NCBI RefSeq assembly: GCF_020164475.1
Contig: NZ_JAIQWX010000021.1
Span: 1-61,967 of the forward strand
Length of the DNA: 61,967 nucleotides
Direction of reading: 5' to 3'
From: Pseudomonas sp. REP124
Lineage (GTDB): Bacteria > Pseudomonadota > Gammaproteobacteria > Pseudomonadales > Pseudomonadaceae
Shown: positions 1 through 9,432 of the stretch, piece by piece
Position numbering within the stretch: the first letter of the stretch is position 1
Layout of the letters: every line of letters begins with the position of its first letter
Made by a program: the position numbers and the translations under genes
The notes under the pieces: generated by a model
The model's input: the letters and a program-made list of their open reading frames with translations, nothing else
Told to the model about the DNA's origin: nothing
Database searches by the model: none

Positions 1-10
1 CACGCTGAAC

Positions 11-42
11 CTGTAGGAGCGAGGCTTGCCCGCGAAGGCGTC
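11..42. repeat. Single REP element
   Basis: A lone copy of the GTAGGAGCGAGGCTTGCCCG repeat type lies upstream of valS. No inverted partner follows within 100 bases, so it is a solitary REP rather than a pair. The rest of the stretch up to the valS start has no gene and presumably carries the valS promoter. Confidence 0.75.
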
Positions 43-143
43 CTCTCAGACAACATATCCCCCCTCGCTCTACGCCTGACGGTATATCCCCGCTATACTC
101 ATCGGCTTTTCCGAAATATTTGCCTATTAGGGTCCCGCCGCGC

Positions 144-2990
144 ATGGATAAGACCTACCAGCCGCACGCCATTGAAACTTCCTGGTACAACACCTGGGAG
201 TCCGAGAACTATTTCGCCCCGCAAGGCGCGGGCGAGTCCTACACCATCATGATCCCGCCGCCGAACGTCACCGGCAGCCTGCACATGGGTCATGGCTTCA
301 ACAACGCGATCATGGACGCCCTGATCCGTTTCCGCCGCATGCAGGGTCGCAACACCCTGTGGCAGCCGGGCACCGACCACGCCGGTATCGCCACGCAGAT
401 GCTGGTGGAGCGTCAACTCGAAGCCCAGGGCCAGAATCGCCACGATCTGGGCCGCGACAAATTCCTCGAGAAAGTCTGGGAGTGGAAGGATCAGTCCGGC
501 GGCAACATCAGCCGTCAGATCCGCCGCCTCGGTTCGTCCGTGGACTGGAGCCGCGAGCGCTTCACCATGGACGACGGCCTTTCCGAAGCCGTTAAGGAAG
601 CCTTCGTACGCCTGCACGAAGACGGCCTGATCTACCGCGGCAAGCGCCTGGTCAACTGGGACACCAAGCTGCACACGGCGATTTCCGACCTCGAAGTGGA
701 AAACCACGACGAGAAAGGTTTCCTGTGGAACCTCAAATACCCGCTGGCCGACGGCGCCAAGACCGCTGAAGGCAACGACTTCCTGATCGTCGCGACCACC
801 CGTCCGGAAACCATGCTCGGCGACTCCGCCGTCGCGGTGAACCCGAACGACGAACGCTACAAAGCCCTGATCGGCAAATTCGTCGAGCTGCCGCTTGTCG
901 GCCGCCGCATCCCGATCATCGCCGACGATTACTGCGACCCTGAATTCGGCACCGGCTGCGTGAAAATCACCCCGGCCCACGATTTCAACGACTACGAAGT
1001 CGGTAAGCGCCACAACCTGCCGCTGCTGAATATCTTCGACAAGAACGCCAACGTTCTGCCGGCTGCTCAGGCATTCAACCTGGACGGCACGCTGAACGAG
1101 AGCATCGACGGCAAGATCCCGGCCGAATACGCCGGTCTCGAACGTTTCGAAGCGCGCAAGCAGATCGTTGCCGCCTTCGACGCCGCGGGCCTGTTGGTCA
1201 GCGTCGACGATCACAACCTGAAAGTGCCGAAGGGCGACCGTTCCGGCACCGTCATCGAGCCTTGGCTGACCGACCAGTGGTACGTGTCCACCAAGCCTTT
1301 GGCCGAGCCTGCGATTGCTGCCGTTGAAGACGGCCGCATCCAGTTCGTGCCCAAGCAATACGAAAACATGTACTTCTCGTGGATGCGTGACATCCAGGAC
1401 TGGTGCATCAGCCGTCAGCTGTGGTGGGGCCACCGGATTCCGGCCTGGTACGACGAGTCGGGCAAGGTCTACGTCGGTCGCGACGAAGCCGAAGTGCGCG
1501 CCAAGCACAACCTCGGTGCCGACATCGCGCTGCAGCAGGACAACGATGTTCTCGACACCTGGTTCAGTTCCGGTCTGTGGACTTTCTCCACCCTGGGCTG
1601 GCCGGAAAAGACCGAGTTCCTGAAGAAATTCCACTCCACCGACGTACTGGTCACCGGCTTCGACATCATTTTCTTCTGGGTCGCCCGGATGATCATGCTG
1701 ACCATGCACCTGATCAAGAACGAGGACGGCACCCCGCAGGTTCCGTTCAAGACCGTCTACGTGCACGGTCTGGTGCGTGATGGCCAGGGCCAGAAGATGT
1801 CCAAGTCCAAGGGCAACGTCCTGGACCCGCTGGACATCATCGACGGCATCGAGCTGGAAACCCTGGTGCAGAAGCGCACCTCGGGCCTGATGCAGCCGAA
1901 ACTGGCGAAGAAGATCGAGAAAGCCACCCGCGACGAATTCGCCGAAGGTATCGCCAGCTACGGCACCGACGCCCTGCGCTTCACCTTCTGCTCGCTGGCG
2001 TCCACCGGTCGCGACATCAAGTTCGACATGGGCCGCGTCGAAGGCTATCGCAACTTCTGCAACAAGATCTGGAACGCCGCGCGCTACGTGCTGGACAAGG
2101 GCGAAGACTGCGGCCAGAACGGCGAAGCCTACGAGCTGTCGCTGGCCGACCGCTGGATCATTTCGCAGCTGCAACGCACCGAAGCCGAAGTGACCCGCCA
2201 ACTGGATCAGTTCCGTTTCGACCTGGCCGCACAAGCCCTGTACGAGTTCATCTGGAACCAGTATTGCGACTGGTACCTGGAGCTTTCCAAGCCTGTGCTG
2301 TGGGACGAGAACGCACCGGTCGAGCGCCAGCGCGGCACCCGTCGCACCCTGGTTCGCGTGCTGGAAGTGGCCCTGCGCCTGGCGCATCCGTTCATGCCGT
2401 TCATCACCGAAGAAATCTGGCAGCGCATCGCGCCGCTGGCCGGTATCGAAGGCAAGACGATCATGCTGCAACCTTGGCCGGTGGCCAACGAAGAGCGCAT
2501 CGATCAGGCAGCCGAAGACGACATCGAATGGCTCAAGGGCCTGATGCTCGGCACCCGTAATATCCGTGGCGAAATGAACATCGGCCCGGGCAAACCGCTG
2601 CCGCTGTTCCTGAAGAACGTCAGTGCAGAAGATCAGCGTCGCCTCACCGAAAACGAAGCGCTGCTGAAGAAACTGGCACGCCTGGAATCGATCACCGTGC
2701 TGACCGCAGGTCAGGAAGCACCACTGTCCGCGACCGCGCTGGTTGGCGAGATGGAAGTGCTGGTGCCGATGGCCGGCCTGATCGACAAGGGCGCCGAGCT
2801 TGCGCGTCTGGACAAGGAAATCCAGCGTCTGCAAGGCGAAGTGCAGCGTGTGGGCGGCAAGCTGTCCAACGCCGGTTTCGTCGACAAGGCCCCGGCTGAA
2901 GTCATCGAGAAAGAACGCGCCAAACTGGCCGAAGCCGAACAGGCTCTGGGCAAGTTGGCCGAGCAGCATGCGCGGATTGCCAGCCTGTAA
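144..2990 (+). CDS. valS: Valine--tRNA ligase
   Basis: This cytoplasmic class I aminoacyl-tRNA synthetase charges tRNA-Val with valine and edits mischarged threonine. The 948-residue length is normal for bacterial ValS. The HIGH-type signature is HMGH at residues 47-50, following PPPNVTGSL, and the KMSKS loop is at about 551-555. The C-terminal 70 residues ([15 protein letters not shown]...) are the coiled-coil tRNA-binding arm. The ATG at 144 gives the usual start [15 protein letters not shown]; an in-frame TTG at 120 extends the frame but is not needed. A rho-independent terminator follows at once, so the gene is probably monocistronic here. Confidence 0.98.
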   Translation: MDKTYQPHAIETSWYNTWESENYFAPQGAGESYTIMIPPPNVTGSLHMGHGFNNAIMDALIRFRRMQGRNTLWQPGTDHAGIATQMLVERQLEAQGQNRHDLGRDKFLEKVWEWKDQSGGNISRQIRRLGSSVDWSRERFTMDDGLSEAVKEAFVRLHEDGLIYRGKRLVNWDTKLHTAISDLEVENHDEKGFLWNLKYPLADGAKTAEGNDFLIVATTRPETMLGDSAVAVNPNDERYKALIGKFVELPLVGRRIPIIADDYCDPEFGTGCVKITPAHDFNDYEVGKRHNLPLLNIFDKNANVLPAAQAFNLDGTLNESIDGKIPAEYAGLERFEARKQIVAAFDAAGLLVSVDDHNLKVPKGDRSGTVIEPWLTDQWYVSTKPLAEPAIAAVEDGRIQFVPKQYENMYFSWMRDIQDWCISRQLWWGHRIPAWYDESGKVYVGRDEAEVRAKHNLGADIALQQDNDVLDTWFSSGLWTFSTLGWPEKTEFLKKFHSTDVLVTGFDIIFFWVARMIMLTMHLIKNEDGTPQVPFKTVYVHGLVRDGQGQKMSKSKGNVLDPLDIIDGIELETLVQKRTSGLMQPKLAKKIEKATRDEFAEGIASYGTDALRFTFCSLASTGRDIKFDMGRVEGYRNFCNKIWNAARYVLDKGEDCGQNGEAYELSLADRWIISQLQRTEAEVTRQLDQFRFDLAAQALYEFIWNQYCDWYLELSKPVLWDENAPVERQRGTRRTLVRVLEVALRLAHPFMPFITEEIWQRIAPLAGIEGKTIMLQPWPVANEERIDQAAEDDIEWLKGLMLGTRNIRGEMNIGPGKPLPLFLKNVSAEDQRRLTENEALLKKLARLESITVLTAGQEAPLSATALVGEMEVLVPMAGLIDKGAELARLDKEIQRLQGEVQRVGGKLSNAGFVDKAPAEVIEKERAKLAEAEQALGKLAEQHARIASL

Positions 2991-3005
2991 CGGCAGATCG
3001 CAATG

Positions 3006-3038
3006 AAAAAGGGAGGCCCGCAAAGGCCTCCCTTTTTT
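3006..3038 (+). terminator. Rho-independent terminator of valS
   Basis: Arms AAAAAGGGAGGCC and GGCCTCCCTTTTT enclose a six-base loop, 15 bases after the valS stop. The 3' arm ends in a T run. Confidence 0.9.
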
Positions 3039-3071
3039 GTGGCTGCCATTTTTCTCATTACCGACACAGAA

Positions 3072-3166
3072 CCCTGTGGGAGCGGGCTTGCTCGCGAAGG
3101 CGGAGTGTCAGATATCAATGATGTGACTGACACACCGCATTAGCGAGCAAGCCCGCTCCCACAGGG
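3072..3166. repeat. Inverted REP pair
   Basis: CCCTGTGGGAGCGGGCTTGC at the left end is mirrored by its reverse complement at the right end. The spacer contains a smaller inverted repeat, GTGTCA...TGACAC. This is the usual REPIN arrangement in fluorescent Pseudomonas, between valS and rlmF. Confidence 0.9.
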
Positions 3167-3253
3167 GATTTGTGTTGTCTTTGCAATTGGGTTCACACCC
3201 ACAGGATGTGGGACAATGCCCGCCACTTTCAGCCATGCCCGAATCAACCGCCC

Positions 3254-4270
3254 ATGACCACCCCTCGTACACCCAAACCCGCGCGCAAGAAGCCTGACAC
3301 CAAGGCCCCGGCCAAGGCCGTGGAGCCTCGGGAGAAGGCCAGCCTGCATCCGCGCAACCGTCACCAGGGTCGCTACGACTTCCCGGCGCTGATCAAGAGC
3401 ACGCCGGAGCTGGGCAAGTTCGTGATCATCAATCCGTACGGCAAGGAAAGCATCGACTTCGCCAGCCCCGAAGCGGTGCGGGTGTTCAATCGGGCGCTGC
3501 TCAAGGCGTTCTACGGCATCGCCCACTGGGACATTCCCGCCGACTACCTGTGTCCGCCGGTGCCGGGGCGTGCCGATTATGTGCACTTTCTTGCCGACCT
3601 GCTGGCCGAAGGCAATGAAGGCGTGATCCCCCGTGGCGCCGCGGTGAAGGTGCTGGACGTCGGCACCGGAGCCAACTGCGTGTACCCGCTGATCGGCCAT
3701 AGCGATTACCGCTGGCACTTCCTCGGCTCGGACATCGATGCCACCGCCATTGCCGCGGCCAAGACCATCATTGCCGCCAACCGCCTGAACAAGGCGATCC
3801 AGATTCGCCAGCAGGCCAACCGCAAGCAGATCCTGCTGGGCCTGTTGGAGAGTGATGAGCGCTTCGACCTGACGATGTGCAACCCGCCCTTCCATTCCTC
3901 TCTTGAGGAAGCCACCCGTGGCAGCAGCCGTAAATGGCGGGCGCTGGGCAAGGCCGATCCGAAGCGCAAGCTGCCGGTGCTGAATTTCGGCGGTCAGGCG
4001 GCGGAGCTGTGGTGCGAGGGGGGCGAGGTGCGCTTCGTCACGCAACTGATCGGCGAGAGCGCGCAGGTGGGTCAGCAGGTGTTGTGGTTCAGCACCCTGG
4101 TGTCCAAGGCCTCGAACCTGCCGGCGATGCAGACTGCGTTGAAGAAGGCCGGTGCGCTGGAGAGCCGTGTGGTTGAGATGTCGCAGGGGCAGAAGCAGAG
4201 CCGGTTCGTGGCGTGGACGTTTCAGACGCCGGAGCAGCAGCAGGCGTGGCGCCAGCGCTGGAAATCCTGA
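3254..4270 (+). CDS. rlmF: 23S rRNA (adenine(1618)-N(6))-methyltransferase
   Basis: RlmF uses S-adenosylmethionine to methylate N6 of adenine 1618 in 23S rRNA. The 338-residue protein has a basic, Lys/Pro-rich N-terminus (residues 1-35), the SAM-binding loop [14 protein letters not shown] near 132-145, and the N6-adenine catalytic motif NPPF at 210-213. The start is placed at ATG 3254 ([13 protein letters not shown]), where the family's basic N-terminus begins; an upstream in-frame start would add 28 residues that overlap the REP region. The gene stands alone between two REP pairs. Confidence 0.93.
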   Translation: MTTPRTPKPARKKPDTKAPAKAVEPREKASLHPRNRHQGRYDFPALIKSTPELGKFVIINPYGKESIDFASPEAVRVFNRALLKAFYGIAHWDIPADYLCPPVPGRADYVHFLADLLAEGNEGVIPRGAAVKVLDVGTGANCVYPLIGHSDYRWHFLGSDIDATAIAAAKTIIAANRLNKAIQIRQQANRKQILLGLLESDERFDLTMCNPPFHSSLEEATRGSSRKWRALGKADPKRKLPVLNFGGQAAELWCEGGEVRFVTQLIGESAQVGQQVLWFSTLVSKASNLPAMQTALKKAGALESRVVEMSQGQKQSRFVAWTFQTPEQQQAWRQRWKS

Positions 4271-4280
4271 ACACTGTCCA

Positions 4281-4382
4281 CTGTAGGAGCGAGCATGCTC
4301 GCGATGAACGTCCAGACAACGCTGGCAACCTGATGCCCCGCGTCATCGTTGACGACCATCGCGAGCATGCTCGCTCCTACAG
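4281..4382. repeat. Inverted REP pair
   Basis: CTGTAGGAGCGAGCATGCTC and its reverse complement flank a spacer of about 60 bases. This is the GAGCATGCTCGCGA subtype, which recurs at 6531, 22766, 41637 (one arm altered) and 58556 with similar spacer sequence. Confidence 0.9.
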
Positions 4383-4415
4383 TTGGTGCGCTGAAATTCA
4401 ATAAATCGCAGACAC

Positions 4416-4456
4416 AAAAAAACCGTGCCCGGATAGCTCCGTCGCACGGTTTTTTT
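4416..4456 (-). terminator. Terminator of the HU gene
   Basis: Arms AAAAAAACCGTGC and GCACGGTTTTTTT lie directly after the HU stop codon, read on the minus strand. The A and T runs on both sides mean it could stop transcription from either direction. Confidence 0.9.
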
Positions 4457-4467
4457 ATCGCTGCGTC

Positions 4468-4749
4468 TTACTTGTTCACAGCGTCGGTCAGGCCTTTGGC
4501 CACAACCAGCTTGATCACTTTCTTGGCAGGGATTTCGATGGCTGCGCCAGTCGAAGGGTTACGGCCGGTACGGGCAGGACGCTCAGTCACTTTCAGTTTG
4601 CCGATGCCTGGCAGGGTGATTTCGCCGCCGTTTTCCAGCTGATCGGCAACGATTTGGCCCAGTTGGTCCAGAGCGTTACGCGCGGTGGTTTTTGGCGCGT
4701 CGATGGCTTCAGCGATGTCGGCGATCAGTTGGTCTTTAGTAAGAGCCAT
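4468..4749 (-). CDS. hupN: HU-family nucleoid DNA-binding protein
   Basis: A 93-residue histone-like protein that bends DNA as a dimer. The sequence MALTKDQLIADIAEAIDAPK opens the helical dimerisation part, and the arm region GIGKLKVTERPARTGRNPST contains the HU/IHF signature with the intercalating proline in RNP. The symbol hupN is inferred from position: in P. putida the HupN paralogue sits beside rlmF and yejK. The family call is certain; the paralogue name is less so. It is transcribed divergently from yejK. Confidence 0.9.
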   Translation of the reverse strand: MALTKDQLIADIAEAIDAPKTTARNALDQLGQIVADQLENGGEITLPGIGKLKVTERPARTGRNPSTGAAIEIPAKKVIKLVVAKGLTDAVNK

Positions 4750-5167
4750 TTAGTGTTCCTTCCCTATCAAATTTCATATGGATTGCAGAGTGCAGTGTCA
4801 GCCATCGAGCCCGATCTTCTGGATCTGGCACCCTCGGCGATAACCGCGACGAGTCGGGTTATAGATACCGAAATCAGGGTTTGGTTCGACCTGACATTTG
4901 CTGACTGCACGCTTAACGCAGTGACTACGCGTAAGACCGGGCAAAACTAGCACAGAGACGGGGAAATATCCGCCTCCGGCTGCCCTTTTGGTCAGCTTTA
5001 TTGCTCTAAATCGGGAAAAAACAGCATATGCACCGTCGGTCGCCGTGCAATTGCCCTTCGAGCCGCGCCAAAAGCAGCGGTTGCGGTACACTGGGCGCTT
5101 TTTCGGGGAGCGGCGCTGCTCTCTGCAACCGCCGCTCAACAAGCCGCTCCAACCAGCCGAGAAGCCC
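4750..5167. promoter_or_regulatory. Divergent promoter region hupN/yejK
   Basis: These 418 bases separate two divergent genes for nucleoid proteins and must hold both promoters. The open frames here have no recognisable start signal or protein family. No convincing operator, riboswitch or REP is visible. Confidence 0.5.
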
Positions 5168-6172
5168 ATGCCGATCCGTCATTGCATCGTCCACCTGATC
5201 GACAAAAAACCCGATGGCACGCCTGCGGTTCTCCATGCCCGCGACTCGGAACTGGCCGAGTCCGCCGCCATCGAGAACATGCTGGCCGACCTCAATGAAA
5301 GCTATAACGCCAAACAGGGCAAAGCCTGGGGTCTGTTTCATCCGGAGTCTGGCGCCTTTCCGTTCAGCGGCTGGCTGAAGGAATACCTCGACGGCGGCCA
5401 GGACTTCACCGCGTTCAGTCGCGTGGCGGTTGAGCATCTGCAAAAACTGATGGAAGAATCCAACCTTTCGGTCGGCGGCCACGTGCTGTTCGCCCACTAT
5501 CAGCAAGGCATGACCGACTACCTGGCCATCGCCCTCTTGCACCACAGCGAAGGCGTGGCGGTGACCGACGAGCTGGACGTGACCCCGTCCCGCCACCTGG
5601 ACCTGGGCCAGTTGCACCTGGCGGCGCGGATCAACGTTTCCGAGTGGCAGAACAACAAGCAATCCAAGCAGTACATTTCGTTCATCAAGGGCAAGAACGG
5701 CAAGAAGGTCTCGGAGTACTTCCGCGACTTCATCGGCTGCCAGGAAGGCGTCGACGGCCCGGGCGAAACCCGCACCCTGCTCAAGGCGTTCAGTGACTTC
5801 GTCGAAAGCGAAGACCTGCCGGAAGATTCCGCTCGCGAGAAAACCAAGACATTGGTGGACTACGCCAGCAGCCAGGCCAAGCTCGGCGAGCCGATGGGCC
5901 TGGAAGAGCTGTCGGAGCTGATCGACGAAGAGCGCCCGAAAGCCTTCTACGATCACATCCGCAACAAGGACTACGGCCTGTCGCCGGAGATCCCGGCCGA
6001 CAAGCGCACCCTGAACCAGTTCCGCCGCTTCACCGGCCGCGCCGAAGGCCTGTCCATCAGCTTCGAAGCGCACCTGCTGGGCTCGAAGATCGAGTACGAC
6101 GAAGAAGCCGGCACCCTGATCATCAAAGGCCTGCCGACCTCGCTGACCGACCAGCTCAAGCGTCGTAACTGA
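5168..6172 (+). CDS. yejK: Nucleoid-associated protein YejK/NdpA
   Basis: The 334-residue protein matches the YejK (NdpA, 37-kDa nucleoid-associated protein) family. The N-terminus [20 protein letters not shown] and the stretch [20 protein letters not shown] are typical. Members bind the nucleoid; their exact role is not settled. ATG 5168 is chosen because the family begins with this motif and the 60 upstream codons are low-quality intergenic sequence. Its TGA overlaps the ATG of the next gene by one base, so the two are translationally coupled. Confidence 0.92.
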   Translation: MPIRHCIVHLIDKKPDGTPAVLHARDSELAESAAIENMLADLNESYNAKQGKAWGLFHPESGAFPFSGWLKEYLDGGQDFTAFSRVAVEHLQKLMEESNLSVGGHVLFAHYQQGMTDYLAIALLHHSEGVAVTDELDVTPSRHLDLGQLHLAARINVSEWQNNKQSKQYISFIKGKNGKKVSEYFRDFIGCQEGVDGPGETRTLLKAFSDFVESEDLPEDSAREKTKTLVDYASSQAKLGEPMGLEELSELIDEERPKAFYDHIRNKDYGLSPEIPADKRTLNQFRRFTGRAEGLSISFEAHLLGSKIEYDEEAGTLIIKGLPTSLTDQLKRRN

Positions 6173-6522
6173 TGCTGGGCAGTGTGCTGAAGAAGGTTGC
6201 ACTGGTCCTGCTGGTGGTTGTGGTCTATCAGAACTGGGGCAAGATCGAGCGGGTGTTCAACCCTTCGCAGATGGTGTCGGAGCAGACTCGCGCCAATGCC
6301 CGGGTCGTGCTGTACGCCACCGAATGGTGTGGCTACTGCAAACAGACCCGGCGCTTTCTCGATCAGAAAGGCATTCCGTACAGGGAATTCGATATCGAGA
6401 AAGACGCCGAGGCGCGCAAGGCCTACGAAGCGCTGGGCGGTGGCGGGATTCCGTTCGTAGACGTGAACGGCACGCTGATTCGCAAGTATGACCCGGAGGC
6501 GATCCTCGCCGCCCTGAAATAA
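6172..6522 (+). CDS. Membrane-anchored glutaredoxin-like protein
   Basis: A 116-residue protein with a hydrophobic N-terminal segment (residues 8-19, VALVLLVVVVYQ) that should anchor it in the inner membrane, followed by a glutaredoxin/thioredoxin-fold domain. The redox motif CGYC is at 53-56 and the cis-proline loop GGGIPFVDVNG near 85-95 fits the fold. Charge distribution does not firmly decide whether the domain faces the cytoplasm or periplasm. It overlaps yejK by one base and is followed by a REP pair, so yejK and this gene form a two-gene operon. Its substrate is unknown. Confidence 0.88.
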   Translation: MLGSVLKKVALVLLVVVVYQNWGKIERVFNPSQMVSEQTRANARVVLYATEWCGYCKQTRRFLDQKGIPYREFDIEKDAEARKAYEALGGGGIPFVDVNGTLIRKYDPEAILAALK

Positions 6523-6530
6523 ACCCACCC

Positions 6531-6636
6531 CCCTGTAGGAGCGAGCATGCTCGCGATGGTCGTCAACGATAACGCTGGGTACCTGATACCCCGCGGTGTT
6601 CCGTCTACCATCGCGAGCATGCTCGCTCCTACAGGG
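6531..6636. repeat. Inverted REP pair
   Basis: GAGCATGCTCGCGA subtype in both arms, lying between two convergent genes (glutaredoxin-like on plus, GST-like on minus). It may serve as the shared 3' end structure, since no T-run terminator is seen here. Confidence 0.9.
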
Positions 6637-6647
6637 AGCAGGTAGCG

Positions 6648-7583
6648 TCAGTGCCCTTCGAGGCGGAAGCCGAATCGCGGCACATGCACATGCACCACCC
6701 CGCCCCGCTCATCCTCACGCCGCACGATCAACTCCTCACTTCCTGCAAACACCAACTCCCCCGCCACCGGATCGCAGCCGTAGTCCGTCGCCGCAACGAT
6801 CACCTGCTGCCCCACCTCAAACCCGTTCGGCTCCTCGAACTGCTCATCCGGCAACGCCGCCGGCGTAGCGTTACGCGCAACCTCCAATGCCTCCTCCGAC
6901 GTCATCTCACTCGACGCCCCATGCCCAAACCCCAACACCCGCGCCAGCCACGCGGCAACCGCCGGGTAGTTATCCACAAGCGGCGCCGTCACAGGCGTGG
7001 CCTTGAGGAACCACATTGGATGGGCCAAGGCGAAGTCGGCGATCGACGGCTCACCGAACAGGTAATCGCCCTCCTCGCGCTGCAGCTGTTGCTCGAGCCG
7101 CGCCATGATCGTCGGCCATTGATGCTTCGCCTGCTCGGCACTCAACCGCGTGGAGCTGCCGCCGCTGAACAAACCGGCGCGATCTGCGAGGAACGCTTTG
7201 ATCGCCTCCTGCGGCAGCTTGCCGAAACGCACGGCGATCGACTCCGGTTGAAACACCAGACTCACCGCATGCTGAAACATCACCGAATCGGCCCACGCGG
7301 CGAAAGCGGCGACGACCATTTCCTGGCCTTCAGGGAAAAACGCCGGCAGGGCCTTTTCCTGCTCCAGACGGCGGGCGATCAACGCGGTGTCGCAATAAAT
7401 ATCCGCGCCGATCTGCAGCACCGGCGTCTTGCGATAACCACCAGTCAATGCAGTGAGGTCAGGTTTCGGCATCACCGGCGAGATGTTTACCGAGCGCCAG
7501 GACAGGCCCTTGAAGCCCAGCAGCAAGCGCGCCTTTTCGGCGAATGGGGAGGTCGGGTAATGATGCAGGATCAACTCGGACAT
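6648..7583 (-). CDS. Glutathione S-transferase family protein with C-terminal extension
   Basis: The N-terminal thioredoxin-fold part (residues 1-80) reads MSELILHHYPTSPFAEKARLLL, with Ser in the usual activating position (YPTSPFAEK) and the cis-Pro motif TPVLQIG. An all-helical GST domain follows to about residue 220. At 311 residues it is about 90 longer than a plain GST; the tail (NGFEVGQQVIVAATDYGCDP... to HVHVPRFGFRLE) looks like a small beta domain. The start is ATG 7583; an upstream in-frame start adds 15 residues without family similarity. Substrate unknown. Confidence 0.85.
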   Translation of the reverse strand: MSELILHHYPTSPFAEKARLLLGFKGLSWRSVNISPVMPKPDLTALTGGYRKTPVLQIGADIYCDTALIARRLEQEKALPAFFPEGQEMVVAAFAAWADSVMFQHAVSLVFQPESIAVRFGKLPQEAIKAFLADRAGLFSGGSSTRLSAEQAKHQWPTIMARLEQQLQREEGDYLFGEPSIADFALAHPMWFLKATPVTAPLVDNYPAVAAWLARVLGFGHGASSEMTSEEALEVARNATPAALPDEQFEEPNGFEVGQQVIVAATDYGCDPVAGELVFAGSEELIVRREDERGGVVHVHVPRFGFRLEGH

Positions 7584-7670
7584 GCTCGGCTCCGCCGCAC
7601 AAATATGAACTTGCAGCTTAGCGCGCAATGAACCGGCGGCCTACGGATCTGCCTGATAGGAACTTATCAG

Positions 7671-7988
7671 TCAGAGTGATGCTTGCGCGGCGAAGCTCGC
7701 CACCAGACATTCCTTGGCGCTTTTTCTGAGCTTCTTGATCAGCCGTTCCTGACGCAGCGCTTCGCTTTTGTCGCGGCAGACTTCGGTGTAGACCAGCGCC
7801 ATGGCCGGGCTGGAAAGAAAGAACCGCGCGCCCTTGCCACTCTGGTGCTTGGCAAAGCGGCGCGCCGGGTCGTCACTGATGCCGCAGTACAGCGAGCCGT
7901 TTTCCGCGCGCACCAGGTACACATACCAGGGCTTGCTGACCGGCAACGGTTCAACGGTAATGACGGGGGATGGGCTTGAGGTGCTCAC
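7671..7988 (-). CDS. GIY-YIG nuclease-family protein (UPF0213-like)
   Basis: A short, single-domain GIY-YIG protein. The signature is seen as [20 protein letters not shown], with the conserved Arg in DPARRFAKH and the region [18 protein letters not shown] near the middle. Small proteins of this type are widespread and mostly uncharacterised; nuclease activity is assumed from the fold. The start is uncertain: GTG 7988 gives a compact 105-residue product, while a TTG at 8015 would add nine residues. Neither has a clear ribosome-binding site. Confidence 0.82.
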   Translation of the reverse strand: MSTSSPSPVITVEPLPVSKPWYVYLVRAENGSLYCGISDDPARRFAKHQSGKGARFFLSSPAMALVYTEVCRDKSEALRQERLIKKLRKSAKECLVASFAAQASL

Positions 7989-8027
7989 GTAACGATCAAG
8001 GCTTGGAGGAAACAAGCCGCGATCTTA

Positions 8028-8498
8028 TCAGCGACCGGCCTGAAATGCCTTCAGCCCCTTCAACGCCTGGCCGCGAACGGCGTTTCTCACCACCGGTGTC
8101 CAGCCCAGCAGCAAACCCTTGAAGCCCAGCGCCTGGCGCGACCAGGTCCACAAATCGAAGCTGTCGTGGTGCTCGCAGATCTTGCCGTCGCGAAACACGA
8201 AGCGCGCCTGAATGTCGTTGACCACGGTGTTGCCGGTCTGGCTGAACAGATAGGTCGCGACCCAATGCGCGCCACCGCCGCGCTCGTCGCTACGCACGTT
8301 ATCGAAGGTGAGGGAGAAGTCCTTGGCGCGGGTGGTGAGCATCCGCCACATGTCGCCGGCATCGCGCCCGCGCAATTCGCCGAACGCCGGATCGCTGAAC
8401 ACCACGTCATCGGTGTAGCAAGCCGCCATGGCCTCGGCATCCAGCCGCTGGAAAGCCTGGTAGAAGCGGGTGATCAGGGCGTTGTGGGCATCACTCAT
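8028..8498 (-). CDS. NTF2-like (SnoaL-type) protein
   Basis: A 156-residue protein of the nuclear transport factor 2 fold. It opens with MSDAHNALITRFYQAFQRLDAEAMAACYTDDVVFSDPAFG, the standard helix-helix-strand start with an acidic pocket. The middle strand motif HWVATYLFSQTGNTVVNDIQARFVFRDGKI and the ending HDSFDLWTWSRQAL are also typical. Such proteins are small-molecule-binding or isomerase-like; no substrate can be named. ATG 8498 is used because the family similarity begins there. It lies 39 bases upstream of the GIY-YIG start, in the same direction. Confidence 0.82.
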   Translation of the reverse strand: MSDAHNALITRFYQAFQRLDAEAMAACYTDDVVFSDPAFGELRGRDAGDMWRMLTTRAKDFSLTFDNVRSDERGGGAHWVATYLFSQTGNTVVNDIQARFVFRDGKICEHHDSFDLWTWSRQALGFKGLLLGWTPVVRNAVRGQALKGLKAFQAGR

Positions 8499-8629
8499 GG
8501 GCAGGCTCCGTGAAATCTTCATTAGGCCAGCACGATAGTCTGCGGGTGGGAGAATGACTATGGCCATTCACTATTTAAATAGTGGCACCGTCGCTTTCCG
8601 TGCCACTCGCCAAGCCATGCCCGGCGGGA

Positions 8630-9247
8630 TTACAGGTAGACGATGTCCAGGGTGGCGCTGCCGTCCAGTGCGGTCTCGGCGGTGAGGACCCTCGGCTTGT
8701 TGATGGTTGTTGTCACCACGACATCAGTCGTGAATTTCTGCATGGCAATTGGCGCGTAGTCATGACCCGGTGCGTTGATTGTCCTCATCCAGCCGGGCTG
8801 CCAGATATGACCGGGGGATATCACGAACCAGCTGCGACCATCGAACGACTCCACGATGGGATGCACCACACCGTCAGCCAGCGCATTGGCCATCGACAAT
8901 TGATAGATCCCGAGCTTGTGATTATTTTCACCCAGGCCCAAGCCAAAGGAAGAACGGCTGTTATCCGATTGGGTTCCCTCGCGGTTGTCGGTGACTTTGA
9001 CTGCGAAAAAAGTCGATGCATCGCAATTGACGCTCAATTGAACGGCCACCGGTTGCAGCGGTTTGCTGGTGACATCCTTGATTGAAATTTTCCCGTAATC
9101 AACCACACCACCATTGGACAACTGCGGCACACAGGCCGATGGCGTGATTTTTCCAGTCACCGACAAGTCTGTACTGGACGCAGCATTAACGTTCGTGGAA
9201 CCGAGAATAAGCAGGGCAGTAGCGATACAACTTGAACGCTTGTTCAT
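8630..9247 (-). CDS. DUF1120 pilin-like protein (outlying copy)
   Basis: A 205-residue secreted protein: signal peptide MNKRSSCIATALLILGSTNVNA, then the DUF1120 pattern SSTDLSVTGKITPSACVPQL, VVDYGKIS, a second cysteine in SVNCDAS, SFGLGLGENNHKLGIYQL, and the C-terminal strand DGSATLDIVYL. The two cysteines probably form the pilin disulphide and the terminal Tyr-Leu is the kind of end recognised by PapD-type chaperones. It is transcribed away from the main cluster, downstream of the response regulator gene, with 185 bases between them. It may be co-transcribed with that gene or have its own promoter. Pilin function is inferred. Confidence 0.88.
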   Translation of the reverse strand: MNKRSSCIATALLILGSTNVNAASSTDLSVTGKITPSACVPQLSNGGVVDYGKISIKDVTSKPLQPVAVQLSVNCDASTFFAVKVTDNREGTQSDNSRSSFGLGLGENNHKLGIYQLSMANALADGVVHPIVESFDGRSWFVISPGHIWQPGWMRTINAPGHDYAPIAMQKFTTDVVVTTTINKPRVLTAETALDGSATLDIVYL

Positions 9248-9432
9248 TGATTTATATTCCATGAGTTACTTGGCTAATTGCGGTCGCTACAGGGGTATTC
9301 AAATATTAAATTCGAACCCTGTTTCCGACCGCCCCCTATGGGCGCCGCAATTTAAGCTCGCGGAAAAGCATGAAGAAATACAACTAATACGAAACTCGCC
9401 CTGTTTCAGATTTATCGAACAAACAGCGAAAC

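Noticed and set aside
99..3023. 974-codon open frame on the minus strand opposite valS
   Set aside because: It mirrors the valS codons in a GC-rich genome and shows no protein family; valS is certain.
3072..4382. REP pairs as a possible CRISPR array
   Set aside because: Repeats are inverted pairs, spaced by whole genes and of varied length; no regular direct repeats or cas genes.
4798..5169. 123-codon minus-strand frame between hupN and yejK
   Set aside because: Cys/Arg-rich translation without a domain or ribosome site; the region is a divergent promoter.
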